Source: Sphingomonadales bacterium UBA656
GTDB taxonomy: Bacteria > Pseudomonadota > Alphaproteobacteria > Sphingomonadales > Sphingomonadaceae
Length of the DNA: 64,000 bases
Assembly (NCBI GenBank): GCA_002299895.1
Contig: DBOC01000006.1
Coordinates: 155,691-219,690, forward strand
Direction of reading: 5' to 3'
The notes beneath the pieces were generated by a model. The model saw nothing but the letters and a program-made list of their open reading frames with translations. It was not told the origin of the DNA and did not search any database. The position numbers and the translations under genes were made by a program. Positions 45,287-55,285 of the stretch are shown here, one piece after another. Within the stretch, counting starts at the first letter, position 1; each line of letters opens with the position of its first letter.

Positions 45287-48200
45287 TGTTGGGCCTCTTG
45301 TCTTTCCTTTTTCGCCCAGGTGCCCAGTCGTGCAAGGCAACCTTCAATATCATCGCGAACCTCATAGACCCAGAAGCGCATGACATCGTAACCCAGCTCT
45401 ATCAGTCGCTGATTCCTGATCTGATCTCGGCGGCATAGCTCGCCAGTCCAGTTTCGGTGATACCTCTCTCCATCGATTTCGATGACAAGTTGCCGGTCGC
45501 CGTCCGTGTAGAGGAAATCGACTACATATTTTTCAATGGGATATTGGGGAATAAGGGCGAAGCCCGCTGGGTATGCCGAACGATAGAAGTCTCTTTCCCA
45601 ATCTGAGACCATCTCTGGTCGAGCGACGTTGGGATAGGAAGGACCGAGTTGTGTAGTTGCCTGCTGAATGGCGTCGGCCTTTTTGCTGTCCAATGATGAC
45701 GCATAGCTTGCAAAGCGCGCGAGATAGCCGATGTCGCATGACGCGCATTCAGCAAGATCGCCGACGACCACAAGCTGCGCGCGTGCGCGGGTGATCGCAA
45801 CATTAAAGAGGTTGCCGTTGGATCGCAGGAATCCAAGCGCTCCCTTTGGCGCACCGGACGACACGACCGGCGAAAACAGCATTACATCGCGCTCGTCTCC
45901 CTGAAACCGGTGGACGGTGTCAGCAAGGAAACCTCGCGTTACAACCTCCGAAAGCAACTCTTTGTCCTGATTGACAAGCTGCGTGATTGCGTTCGCTTGC
46001 GCGCGGAACGGGGTAACAACACCGATGCTGCCTTTGTATCTTTTATTCAGGATCAAATCGCGGAGCGTCTGAACGACGGCCTTTGCTTCGATGTTGTTAA
46101 TCGCACCGCCAGTGCCGGGTCGGCTGACTTGGCCTTTGACATCAACCCAACGGATGCCGGGTTCGGCGCGATTGGGTGATTTCAGGTCATCGTATCTCGT
46201 GGCAACGCGCAACCGCTCCTCATAAAACTCCTCATTCGAGAACGAGATAATGTCGGCGTGTGAACGGTGGTGGTCTACCAAGCTCACAACATCATTACCT
46301 GATACTTGCGTCGCCCCGAGGCCAAAAAGGGATTGGTGCGAATATGCCCAATGAGGGAAATCATCGAGAAGATCATACTTCTCAAGCAGCGCCTGATCTT
46401 GTCCCCGCTGCAATCCGCTGATGTGCGAAAGCTGCATTGGATCACCGATGATCACAATTGACTTAGCACGATACAGGAGCGGAAGCGCAGATGCGATGTC
46501 GCACTGGCTGGCTTCATCGAAGACAACCAAATCGAAATTTCCCGGCTCAAGGGGAATGCGCCCGCGCGCTGAAAGCGAAGTCACAGCCCAGCATGGAAGC
46601 AGATGCGATACTGCACGCAGCATCTCCGCATATTTCGCATACACCTGTTTGGAAAGCTGGCCTTGATCACCAGCTTCGATGACCATCTTCAAGACAGAAG
46701 TGTATTTTCCGAGCTTCTGGCGATCTGCTGCTGAGAGCATTGAGGGCTGGAGACGGAGCCAAAGCTTCCATAGCATTTGCGACTGACGTGCAATCCGGTC
46801 CAAAATCGCCTTCTCTCCGAGGGCAATTTCCTCAAGCGAGCGGCCCGCTTGAAGGGATTTGAGACCGTTCAGATATTCAGCCGACTTTTCGATGTCCTTT
46901 AGGCGATCAGGCATGGCATCGATCACGTCTCGGCACGGTGGAACATCGGCATCGCTGATCGGATTGATCGAAAGATCGATGTCCAACGGCGCAAAGGCAT
47001 CTCGATGCGCGCGCATCATTATAGCGAGTGCACTCAACCGACCTGAACGGAAGAGCGGCCAAAGCAGGCCAATGAATGCCGATGCTTTCGTTCGATCTGC
47101 TCGAATGCAAGCTGTCGCCAATTCCGTATAGCTGCTGCGCAGAGTTGGAAGATCGATCTCGGTGGTGGTGGCGAATAATCCTTGGCCAAGCCGACGGCGT
47201 GCATCTTCGGCGGCTTGCTCCAAGCGGTCCACCGTGTTGCGCAACTCGATAAGTCGCCCTGTCTCTTCATTCAGGCGACGATATTCAGAAATGAGCCGCT
47301 CATGCGTGCCCTTCGCTTCGTTGAAATCCTCTCGTTCGGACGCGGAAGTCGTCGACGAGAGAAGTGCCAAAACATATTCTGCCAAGCGGGCCTGATAGGC
47401 CTGCGCGCCCACACGCAATAGGATTGGGCGTGATCCGAGTGCGTTCACACGAGTTTCGACGACATCAACTGCCTTGTTATTTTTACTCGCGAAAAGCACG
47501 CGCTTGCCAGCCCATGCTGCGTTGATCAGCAGGTTGGTAACAACCTGCGATTTTCCTGTGCCCGGTGGCCCAGTGATGATCGTAACTGGTCGGGTCAGGG
47601 CTGCGGCAACCGCTTGGCGCTGCTCAGAATTCATAGGCAACACTTCGATCAACGGCGATGCGAGTTCCGGCATTTCCTCATCGCGCTTTTCGCCTTTGAT
47701 CCATTTGCCAAGAGCGGTGTTCGCGTAACTGCTTTCTGGCAGGCTCGCGAGATCACGCAGCTCCTTTTCCAAGCCTTGGGTGAACGGTGACTTCTCGGCC
47801 ATCAATATGACGGCGCGATTGTAGATTCCCGGTTCTACGATTTCCGTCATCGGCGCGCGCTCAGCGTTTAGCGCACTTGGATCAATCTCTTCTCGCCAAG
47901 GCCATTCAGGTCGAACGGCTTGCAGGCGCATTGCGATTTCATCAACATCGATGCGCCCGTCCTCGCCTCCAATGCCAAGCTCCTGTTCGAGCTGAACAAG
48001 CTCGTTCATCAACATGTCACGTTCGACGTTGGTGAAGGCTTGGAACGGCTTTTGGTTGACGATTGGGTAAGCGAGATCGACGGTCATGCGACCGTTCGCT
48101 TCCTGTTCAATCGGGAAGAGCAGGATTGGTTCAACCATGTAACCTTCCCAGTCCGACTTTTTCGAACGGATCAGAGAGACGTTGGTGGGATAACCAAAAT

Positions 48201-48636
48201 AGAGACCATAGCGCCCCTGCTCGGAACGCTTCCGACCAAGCATTCGGCGTGCCGCTTCGCTCTCTTCAAAATCATCTGGTGACTGAGGGAGCGAATGCAC
48301 TTCAAGATAATCAGGATCGCCATACTTCGATGTTAGAAATGTTGAGACGCCTGTGTCGTCATAGCCGAGGCAGGCAAGATAGTAGCGACACAAGCGCGCA
48401 AGGTCGGTGTTGGCAAAGCCTGTATCTGATTCTCCATCGGGGGCCGCGACGTGCGGAGCGGATGCAACCAGTGACCACCGATAAGCGCGGTCTTGTGCAA
48501 CCTGATTTTTCAGCGGACCATACAGCAGCTTGTTGACATCTGTGCGGTCAACGCCAAGCGAGCGCGCGAGCGCATCGGCCTTTTGGTTGGGTTTTGCGCG
48601 CAGCGCTTCTACAACTTGATCTTTGAGTGATGACAT
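45283..48636 (-). CDS. SF1 helicase with C-terminal DUF559/Vsr-like nuclease
   Basis: 1117 residues. N-terminal ~5-56 is a small winged-helix or Z-alpha-like domain (RSLGVDRTDVNKLLYGPLKN). The SF1 (UPF1/RecD2-like) motor shows Walker A GPPGTGKS (356-363), DEASQC (motif II), SLVDHHRSH and TVHRFQGDERDVMLFS (motif V), ITRARAQLVVVGD (motif VI). The C-terminal ~90 residues are a DUF559/Vsr-type nuclease: VVDFLYTDGDRQLVIEIDGE and RNQRLIELGYDVMRFW. The layout recalls helicase-Vsr antiphage proteins. Its ATG follows the zinc-ribbon gene by 12 bases. Confidence 0.88.
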   Translation of the reverse strand: MSSLKDQVVEALRAKPNQKADALARSLGVDRTDVNKLLYGPLKNQVAQDRAYRWSLVASAPHVAAPDGESDTGFANTDLARLCRYYLACLGYDDTGVSTFLTSKYGDPDYLEVHSLPQSPDDFEESEAARRMLGRKRSEQGRYGLYFGYPTNVSLIRSKKSDWEGYMVEPILLFPIEQEANGRMTVDLAYPIVNQKPFQAFTNVERDMLMNELVQLEQELGIGGEDGRIDVDEIAMRLQAVRPEWPWREEIDPSALNAERAPMTEIVEPGIYNRAVILMAEKSPFTQGLEKELRDLASLPESSYANTALGKWIKGEKRDEEMPELASPLIEVLPMNSEQRQAVAAALTRPVTIITGPPGTGKSQVVTNLLINAAWAGKRVLFASKNNKAVDVVETRVNALGSRPILLRVGAQAYQARLAEYVLALLSSTTSASEREDFNEAKGTHERLISEYRRLNEETGRLIELRNTVDRLEQAAEDARRRLGQGLFATTTEIDLPTLRSSYTELATACIRADRTKASAFIGLLWPLFRSGRLSALAIMMRAHRDAFAPLDIDLSINPISDADVPPCRDVIDAMPDRLKDIEKSAEYLNGLKSLQAGRSLEEIALGEKAILDRIARQSQMLWKLWLRLQPSMLSAADRQKLGKYTSVLKMVIEAGDQGQLSKQVYAKYAEMLRAVSHLLPCWAVTSLSARGRIPLEPGNFDLVVFDEASQCDIASALPLLYRAKSIVIIGDPMQLSHISGLQRGQDQALLEKYDLLDDFPHWAYSHQSLFGLGATQVSGNDVVSLVDHHRSHADIISFSNEEFYEERLRVATRYDDLKSPNRAEPGIRWVDVKGQVSRPGTGGAINNIEAKAVVQTLRDLILNKRYKGSIGVVTPFRAQANAITQLVNQDKELLSEVVTRGFLADTVHRFQGDERDVMLFSPVVSSGAPKGALGFLRSNGNLFNVAITRARAQLVVVGDLAECASCDIGYLARFASYASSLDSKKADAIQQATTQLGPSYPNVARPEMVSDWERDFYRSAYPAGFALIPQYPIEKYVVDFLYTDGDRQLVIEIDGERYHRNWTGELCRRDQIRNQRLIELGYDVMRFWVYEVRDDIEGCLARLGTWAKKERQEAQQ

Positions 48637-48648
48637 TTGCTGATGGCC

Positions 48649-49692
48649 TCACTCAGTCGATGGCGCAGGTTTTTTCGTACGCCCCGCGTCTGCCAATAAG
48701 CCGTCGGTTAGCTTGCGGACAAGCTCGGCGATTTCACGAACATAAGCCTCACGGACAACGATGCGCTGCCCAGCTTGGAAGCGACTGTCGCCGCTCTTTA
48801 TAACATAGTCAGCATCAACAATGCCCTGCGTATGGGCCAATAAATGCCTTTGCTGGAAAGCGCGTTGCAGAGCTGCCAACTCGTTGGATGACAAGTGAGC
48901 GCTATATGGCGTGCCTGTGGCGGCCACCCAAAGTGCATCGCCCTCTGACAAATTTTGAAAGGCATTCCGCCGAGCTTTTCCAGCGGTCGGCAACTCCGTA
49001 TAAATAGCCTCGGCGCAACGTTGAAATGCCGTTACCGCATTCTGAAGCCCGTTCTCAACAATTAGACGGATAGTGTTCTCTGCAACGTCTCGATCTGCAA
49101 TGGCTGATCTAACTAAAGCGATGGCGTCGAGGGACTGCAAGATGCCCGAAATGGATTGTGCAAACTGCTGATCTGCGGCGTTGTGCCCGCAAGCGGGGCA
49201 GAAAAACGCTGCTCCGACGACGGCGTAGTGACATTCGCACGATGGACAGGAAATTTTGAGCTGCATTGCTTCGGCAGCGGCGGGTGGGAGCAAAACCTGT
49301 GTGTTTCGATTATCGACCTTCATGGTCATGGAAACGAAGCCGCCCTTAGGCTGACGCCGATTCCACTGCACTGCGTCACGTGTCATCGCATTTGTGAGGG
49401 AGCCAGCTATCTCAGCAAGCGCAGCCTGCTGGGCATGTTCGATCTGTTGTTGTGTCCACCATTTATCTGCGTCGGCTGAGTGCCCGCAACTTGGGCAGAA
49501 AACTTGGTCGTCGCTGACTTTATTTGTCCAGTCCTCGGACAAGACTTTGAACTGAAAGAGGCATTCCTCAGAAGGGCACTCTCTGTCGAAGTAGCCCTCG
49601 TCATCGTCTTCGATGGCAATAGAAACCGTTTGCTGACCCTTCAGCGCCTCCAATGCACGAATTGTCTCGTCGAACATTCCTCCGCGACTCAC
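48649..49692 (-). CDS. Double zinc-ribbon protein with HEPN-like motif
   Basis: 347 residues from the GTG at 49692, overlapping the ISP stop as GTGA (an ATG at 49677 also exists). Two zinc ribbons: Cys39/Cys44 with Cys66/Cys69, and Cys149/Cys152 with Cys165/Cys168. The C-terminal half is helical; QQRHLLAHTQGIVDADYV carries Arg282-x4-His287, the R-x4-6-H signature of HEPN ribonucleases, in a setting typical of that family. It may be an RNase effector or the recognition partner of the R-M enzyme. No named family was identified. Confidence 0.72.
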   Translation of the reverse strand: MSRGGMFDETIRALEALKGQQTVSIAIEDDDEGYFDRECPSEECLFQFKVLSEDWTNKVSDDQVFCPSCGHSADADKWWTQQQIEHAQQAALAEIAGSLTNAMTRDAVQWNRRQPKGGFVSMTMKVDNRNTQVLLPPAAAEAMQLKISCPSCECHYAVVGAAFFCPACGHNAADQQFAQSISGILQSLDAIALVRSAIADRDVAENTIRLIVENGLQNAVTAFQRCAEAIYTELPTAGKARRNAFQNLSEGDALWVAATGTPYSAHLSSNELAALQRAFQQRHLLAHTQGIVDADYVIKSGDSRFQAGQRIVVREAYVREIAELVRKLTDGLLADAGRTKKPAPSTE

Positions 49693-52600
49693 GACAAATC
49701 CCCCAGTGGCGGTAGTGCCTTCACGATCTTCATCGTCTCAAGGCTGACGGTGATCACGCGCTGGAATAATTCCAGCGGGTATGCCGGATTGCCTACCGTT
49801 TCGTTCGCGTAGCGATTGGCGTCATTGACAATCCCGCTGGCGGGATCGGTTTTAACGCATTGGCGCTCGATCACCCAATCGAGCGCGGTCTTACCGTTGA
49901 CAACATACTCGTATGCCTCAAGCGGGATATTCTCCATCGTGATGCGCGGATTGTAGATGACGGTCGATTTATCTACCGCGCCGCGCTTGCCCGCATATTT
50001 CATTTTTTCGACGCGGAAATAACTCACCGGATCGCCGATGTTGGCGAGCCGCAAATCGCCTTCCTTGATGTGGACGGGATATGGCTCGATGGCATCATAA
50101 TCGACATGAAGCGCGGCAAGATTCCGCCCTGCCGTGCTGAATGAGTGGAAGTTTTCAATGCCCTTAACAAGTGGGATGCGGGGAAGCTGTTTCGCGAGAT
50201 TGTCACCGTAGCGCGCGCGATAATCAGGCGAATGGAACAAACCATATATGTAGTAGAAAATTTCCTCGCGTGTGATCGCCTGATCGCCGTACGTCGTGCG
50301 AAAATGTGTCAGCCCTTCTTCGGTGATGGCATCGCGGCGCTTACCAGCCCTTGGCTTCGCCGACTCGAATAGACCCTTATCTTCTGGGAGTTGCTCATCA
50401 TAGAGGTAGTACGGGAAAGCTTGGCCTGTCGCCATCGCGTGAAAATTTGGAACTTGCCGCATCATCAATGCTGAAAATGTTCCACCTGCGCCGGTGCCTG
50501 TCACACCGATTACAAAGTTTTCAGCATCACCATGCGGGAACAATTTTGGAATCTGATAAACACGTTCATTCAGGCGTCGATGCATATAGAGCCACTGACC
50601 TTGGAATGGTCGATAGGTGCTCGGCACCATGCATTCAGCGTCGAATTCAATCGCTCGTTCACGACCAAGTTCAGATTTTAAGTTGCCTGACCAACTGATT
50701 TTTGTGGAGTCTGTCGCAACGAAAGAGTCGATGAATGCCTCACGCTGCTTTGCGTTATCGAAGACCGGTTTGGAGGTAGCCAGATATCTTTGGCGCTCAG
50801 ATTCATACATGTCGAGCATTCGTCGAATGTTCTGCTCAAGTGCATCTTTGGATGAACTATAGCACCACGCATCCCGCGATGTCAGAATGCCTTGGGAGTA
50901 ATTTTCGAAGAGCTTGATCGGTTCGACGCCGTCTTTGTCGGCGATAGCGACGAACTGGTTGAAGCTGTCATCGCGCTGCGCAAGCCAGTCGCCATGCTCA
51001 TTGGGCGTGATTGGCTGCCAGCCGTTGGCTTTGTCGATTCCTGAAAGGGCTTTGAATCGCTCAACGATCGCGAGCTTTTCTTCCTTACTCAGATAGTCGC
51101 CGATGTCGTGGACGCGAATGACGCCGCGTTCCGTGGCATCGGGATTTTGGACGCACACCGCAACCGCAACTGGGGTGCGCGTGCCTTGTCCGAACACATT
51201 GTCCTTTTCTTTCTGGCGTTGCTCGCCTTGCGTTCGCGCATTGCCGCGAAGATGGAACAAGTGGATGCTTGAAAAATCTTGCTCAAGGCATTTCCGCAGC
51301 CCGTCCATCGCGTTGCCATCTAACCAACCGGCATTGGTCACAAATGCCATGACGCCTCCGCCGCCCTCACTCAGCCTATCACTGCCCCAACGGAACGCGC
51401 GGATATACGGATCGTAGATTGCTTTCGACAATCGTGCCGTCGATTGCGCCGCGTAGGTTTCGCGGATGCGTTGATCCAAATGAGGGTATTCAACATTCGC
51501 CGCGTTGTCGTTTTCGCTTTTTTGTCCGACCGAATATGGTGGATTCCCTATGATGACACGGATGGGCAACCCCTTTTGGCGTGTCCGCCGTGAGGAATTG
51601 TCCACCATGAGGGACGATACCAAATCATCTTTCTCATAGAGCTGGAACGTGTCGGTCAGACAGATTCCGGGGAACGGCGTGTATTCGGCATTCGATAGCT
51701 CGTGATAGACAGCCTCGATATTGATCGCCGCCACATAGTAGGCGAGCAATGCAATCTCGTTCGCGTGAATTTCCTCAGCATATTTGCGGGGAAGCTCGGC
51801 GGGATCGATCAAGCCGGATTGAAGCAAGCGTGTAATGAACGTGCCGGTTCCGACAAATGGGTCGATAATGTGAACGCCCTCGCTGCCGAGGTTTTGGCCG
51901 AACTCCGACCGCAGCACTTCATCGACGGAATGTATGATGAAATCCACGACCTCGACCGGCGTATAAACGATGCCGAGCTTCGCCGCCGTGCGCGGGAACG
52001 CGGTTTTGAAAAATTTCTCATAAAGGTCTTTGACGATCTTTTGCTTCGCTGCTGCATCGTCGATGCCCTGTGCACGAAGCCGAACGCTGGCGTAGAATTT
52101 TTCAAGGGTCAGGGTTTCCTTTTCGAGATGCTGGTTATCCAGCACACTCAAGACATCCTGCAACGCAAGGCTGACGGGGTTTTCAGACGCAAAACTGTGA
52201 CCTTCGAAGAGCGCATCAAACACTGGCTTCGTGATCATATGCTGCGCCAACATTTCGATGGCGTCTTCCTCGCTGATCGATCCGTTCAGATCGTCGCGGA
52301 TTTCGTGAAGGAAGCGGTCAAACGCTGCCTTCTCATCGCTTCCGGCTTTTTCAACCGCAGCCTTCAGTCTCGTGACATGAATCTCGGCGATGCGGGCGAC
52401 ATCTTTTGCCCAATCTTCCCAATAGGTGCGCGTGCCGCACTTTTTGACGATCCGCGAAAGCACAGCCTTTGCAAAATCATCAAACTGGAACGCCATTTGC
52501 GGCGCACCCTTTTTGCCATCGGACCCACCATCGTCACCTGAGCCTGCGCCACCTTCGCCGATACCCAAGCCGGTCTTCGTCGATTTGTTCTTTTCGGGGA

Positions 52601-54593
52601 GCGTGTTTGATACCGCTACGACCTCAATGCGATCCCCAGGATCGACGCCAAGGTCGATCTTGTTGATCGTCGCATCCAACCGGTCATCGTGGGCGCGAAG
52701 CGCGTTCAGGATTTGCCAGACGACCTTGTATTTATCGTTGTTGTCGAGTGCCTCCTCCGGCGACACGCCTGCCGGCACACCAACCGGCAAGATGACGTAA
52801 CCGAGACGCTTGCCTTCGGCTCGGCGCATGACGCGACCAACGGACTGCACGACATCAATCTGTGATTTACGCGGGTGAAGGAACATGATCGCGTCCAGTG
52901 CGGGAACGTCCACACCTTCGGAGAGACAGCGCGCATTGGAGAGAATGCGGCATAGCTCGTCGTCACCGGTTTTCTCTTTCAGCCAGCTCAGGCGCTGGGA
53001 TCGCGACGTCGCGTTAAATGTGCCGTCAACGTGATCGACCTCGCAGCGCAGCGGCGGCAAGGTCTGATCTTCGGTATCACTATCGATGAACGCGCGCCAT
53101 TCATTGACCACGCGCGCAAACTCGGCAGTGAAAAGCTTTGAACTCTTGATGTCTTTCGTGAAGGCGAGCGCGCGATGCATCGGGCTAAGGTCGCCGGAAA
53201 CTTCGTCCAGCACGTCCGCCTTAGTCAGTGCGCGATAGCACCCGATGATCTTCGTCGCATCGTCCAAGACCAGTTCGCTGTTCGCATCGGAAAGGCGCGA
53301 TTGGACGCTAGCGCTGATCGCTGCCTCATCGACGGCCAGCACAATGACCTTGTAATCGGTGAGCAGGTTGTTCTGAACCGCCCACGAAAAATTCCGCGTG
53401 AAGAGCGTTTCACCGTATTTCGTTGGATCGTCCATCGAGCATATTTCTGCTCCGACTTCACGCGCGGTATCATGAACGCCCTCGCCATAAATTCGCGGGG
53501 TCGCCGTCATGTAGAGGCGTTTTTTGCCAGCTATGAAACTCTGGTCGTGAACGCGAACAAAGTTGCTCTCGTCGTCGCCTTCAAGCGTGACGCCTGTGGT
53601 GCGGTGCGCTTCATCGCAAACGATCAGGTCAAACTCGGGCAACCCATATTGCAGCTGCGCTTCCGAAATCGCTTGGATCGATTGGTATGTCGAAAACACG
53701 ACGGTCAGTCGGTCAGGGGTTTCGACATTGGCTTTCGCAGCGAGCGCGGGTGGATACGTCGTCGCGGGAATTTCAAGGTCGTGAACGTCGATGTCCGCGA
53801 GGTCATCGTTACGCGCACGGCGGACGCCAACCTGAGTGTCGGAACACACAGCGAAACACCGAAGGTGAGTTTCTGTGTCAATCGACCATTCGCGCACGGT
53901 CTGTGACATAAGTGCGAGTGATGGCACAAGGTAGAGAACGCGTCCGCCAGCCCCGATAAGGCTTTCGGCAATCTTGAGCGCTGTGAAGGTTTTGCCGGTG
54001 CCGCAAGCCATGATGAGCTTGCCCCGATCCGCTTCCGCGAAACCTTCGGCAACTGCTTGGATAGCCTCCTGCTGGTGCGGCCTAATCCGCTTTTTGGGTT
54101 CGAGCTTCGCTTCACCGGTCTTTGCGAATGTGTCCCAATCAATACCGCTCTCTTCAAGGTCGGACAGACCTATGCGGCTGGTGGGCACAATCTGATCTTG
54201 GAGTGCGTTTTCGGCGTGTTCGCTCCACGGCGCGTCCGTAGTGTCGATGATGATACGGCGGGCAAATGGACGCTTGCCCGATGCCGTGAAAAAGCTGTCA
54301 ATGTCGGCCCGTTGCATCCGGTAGCCATGCGCGTAAAATTTGCATTGGATCGCGCACCACGTATCAGGATCATCGGCAAGTTGAGCGCAAAGGTCGATGC
54401 CGACATCTCGCTTGTCTTCGCGGCGCTCCTCTGCCCAATCTGCAAAAGTCAAAACACGAAGAAACTGATCGGCTTGAGTCGGCGCAACTTCCAGCCATGC
54501 CTTTGTCAGCCGCTCGAAATACGTGCCTTTTTCACGTTCCGAATGTGCTTCGGAACGAAATCGGTTCAGTATGTCGCGTAAAGACTGACTCAT
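49689..54593 (-). CDS. Single-chain Type ISP-like restriction-modification enzyme
   Basis: 1634 residues, first gene of the operon. Order: an Mrr-like nuclease (FERL; Asp67 in VGIDLCAQ; Gln83-x-Lys85 in AIQCKF), a SF2 translocase (Walker A ACGTGKT 196-202; DEAH 327-330; QSVGRVMRRAEG near 583-594), a coupler with a Gly/Asp-rich linker (~676-696), an N6-adenine methylase (DPFVGTGTF 911-919; NPPY 1017-1020) and a C-terminal target-recognition region. Length and order match LlaGI/LlaBIII-type enzymes, which methylate one strand of an asymmetric site and cut after translocation. All catalytic motifs look intact. Confidence 0.93.
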   Translation of the reverse strand: MSQSLRDILNRFRSEAHSEREKGTYFERLTKAWLEVAPTQADQFLRVLTFADWAEERREDKRDVGIDLCAQLADDPDTWCAIQCKFYAHGYRMQRADIDSFFTASGKRPFARRIIIDTTDAPWSEHAENALQDQIVPTSRIGLSDLEESGIDWDTFAKTGEAKLEPKKRIRPHQQEAIQAVAEGFAEADRGKLIMACGTGKTFTALKIAESLIGAGGRVLYLVPSLALMSQTVREWSIDTETHLRCFAVCSDTQVGVRRARNDDLADIDVHDLEIPATTYPPALAAKANVETPDRLTVVFSTYQSIQAISEAQLQYGLPEFDLIVCDEAHRTTGVTLEGDDESNFVRVHDQSFIAGKKRLYMTATPRIYGEGVHDTAREVGAEICSMDDPTKYGETLFTRNFSWAVQNNLLTDYKVIVLAVDEAAISASVQSRLSDANSELVLDDATKIIGCYRALTKADVLDEVSGDLSPMHRALAFTKDIKSSKLFTAEFARVVNEWRAFIDSDTEDQTLPPLRCEVDHVDGTFNATSRSQRLSWLKEKTGDDELCRILSNARCLSEGVDVPALDAIMFLHPRKSQIDVVQSVGRVMRRAEGKRLGYVILPVGVPAGVSPEEALDNNDKYKVVWQILNALRAHDDRLDATINKIDLGVDPGDRIEVVAVSNTLPEKNKSTKTGLGIGEGGAGSGDDGGSDGKKGAPQMAFQFDDFAKAVLSRIVKKCGTRTYWEDWAKDVARIAEIHVTRLKAAVEKAGSDEKAAFDRFLHEIRDDLNGSISEEDAIEMLAQHMITKPVFDALFEGHSFASENPVSLALQDVLSVLDNQHLEKETLTLEKFYASVRLRAQGIDDAAAKQKIVKDLYEKFFKTAFPRTAAKLGIVYTPVEVVDFIIHSVDEVLRSEFGQNLGSEGVHIIDPFVGTGTFITRLLQSGLIDPAELPRKYAEEIHANEIALLAYYVAAINIEAVYHELSNAEYTPFPGICLTDTFQLYEKDDLVSSLMVDNSSRRTRQKGLPIRVIIGNPPYSVGQKSENDNAANVEYPHLDQRIRETYAAQSTARLSKAIYDPYIRAFRWGSDRLSEGGGGVMAFVTNAGWLDGNAMDGLRKCLEQDFSSIHLFHLRGNARTQGEQRQKEKDNVFGQGTRTPVAVAVCVQNPDATERGVIRVHDIGDYLSKEEKLAIVERFKALSGIDKANGWQPITPNEHGDWLAQRDDSFNQFVAIADKDGVEPIKLFENYSQGILTSRDAWCYSSSKDALEQNIRRMLDMYESERQRYLATSKPVFDNAKQREAFIDSFVATDSTKISWSGNLKSELGRERAIEFDAECMVPSTYRPFQGQWLYMHRRLNERVYQIPKLFPHGDAENFVIGVTGTGAGGTFSALMMRQVPNFHAMATGQAFPYYLYDEQLPEDKGLFESAKPRAGKRRDAITEEGLTHFRTTYGDQAITREEIFYYIYGLFHSPDYRARYGDNLAKQLPRIPLVKGIENFHSFSTAGRNLAALHVDYDAIEPYPVHIKEGDLRLANIGDPVSYFRVEKMKYAGKRGAVDKSTVIYNPRITMENIPLEAYEYVVNGKTALDWVIERQCVKTDPASGIVNDANRYANETVGNPAYPLELFQRVITVSLETMKIVKALPPLGDLS

Positions 54594-54627
54594 AATCCTC
54601 GTTTTCTTTATTATGCCTGAGGATTAT
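54592..54627 (-). promoter_or_regulatory. Inverted repeat burying the ribosome site of the R-M operon
   Basis: On the minus strand ATAATCCTC (54627-54619) pairs perfectly with GAGGATTAT (54600-54592) across an 18-nt loop. The second arm is the ribosome binding site GAGGA plus the first two bases of the ATG at 54593. It could be an RNA hairpin that limits translation, or an operator. Confidence 0.65.
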
Positions 54628-55285
54628 TTATAACGGCGGATTGACTGACAATAGCCCACTACCCTTTACCCCCAGCATTCTCGAACTGTTTAGCCTTTCA
54701 CCGATGCCCTGATCTTGCCGGTTTATCAACGATGTTCCTCATTTGACGGTCGATTTTTGGCTTGGGGCTGATCCTCGCAAAAAGAGCAGGGTTGCAAGGG
54801 GCAGGCACGCCCCTGCTCGTGATCCATCAGGCGAATACGATGGTGCGCATCCAATCCGCATAGGGTTGGGCGATGGGGTTGAGGGGAGCGCGAAAGCTCC
54901 CTTCATCATGGGGGTGTCGGGGGAGCTGGAACGCTCCGCCTGACTGGTGATGCAACGGCCATACGTTGCACCGGCTTCGATCACCTCCTGAACTGTTGCC
55001 ACTGCCAGCAACGCTGGCATCTGGGCAACTGATGGAGATTCGGAGAGGCCGGTTTGCCGGTGGGGATGCAACGGGGCACGCGCAGCGGGTGCCCCTTGCC
55101 AAGGTCGCGATGGTATTACCATCGACACCTTGCGGATCACGCTATCGCGTAATCTGGCTATTGCGGAGTCGGTAGAACCGACAAGTTGGATTTCTGGCTC
55201 GGCACGAGAATGTGTGCCTTCGCTGCACTTTCCCCCACTTCGATTTTTGGTTGGTAACAAATATCGGCGGGAAAGGAAAACCGCT
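54628..55285. other. Non-coding region rich in hairpins
   Basis: 658 bp between divergent operons with no credible gene. Perfect stem-loops include GAGCAGGG/CCCTGCTC (54784-54818), GGGAGC/GCTCCC (54884-54901), nested GTTGCC/GGCAAC and TGCCAGC/GCTGGCA (54995-55029), GGGGCAC/GTGCCCC (55073-55095) and CGATGGTA/TACCATCG (55108-55124). It may hold a structured RNA, a replication/transfer origin, or both promoters. Confidence 0.55.

Noticed and set aside
45287..45340. ATG start at 45340 for the nucleotidyltransferase
   Set aside because: It would add 18 unrelated residues overlapping the helicase; the GTG at 45286 overlapping the stop fits the operon pattern.
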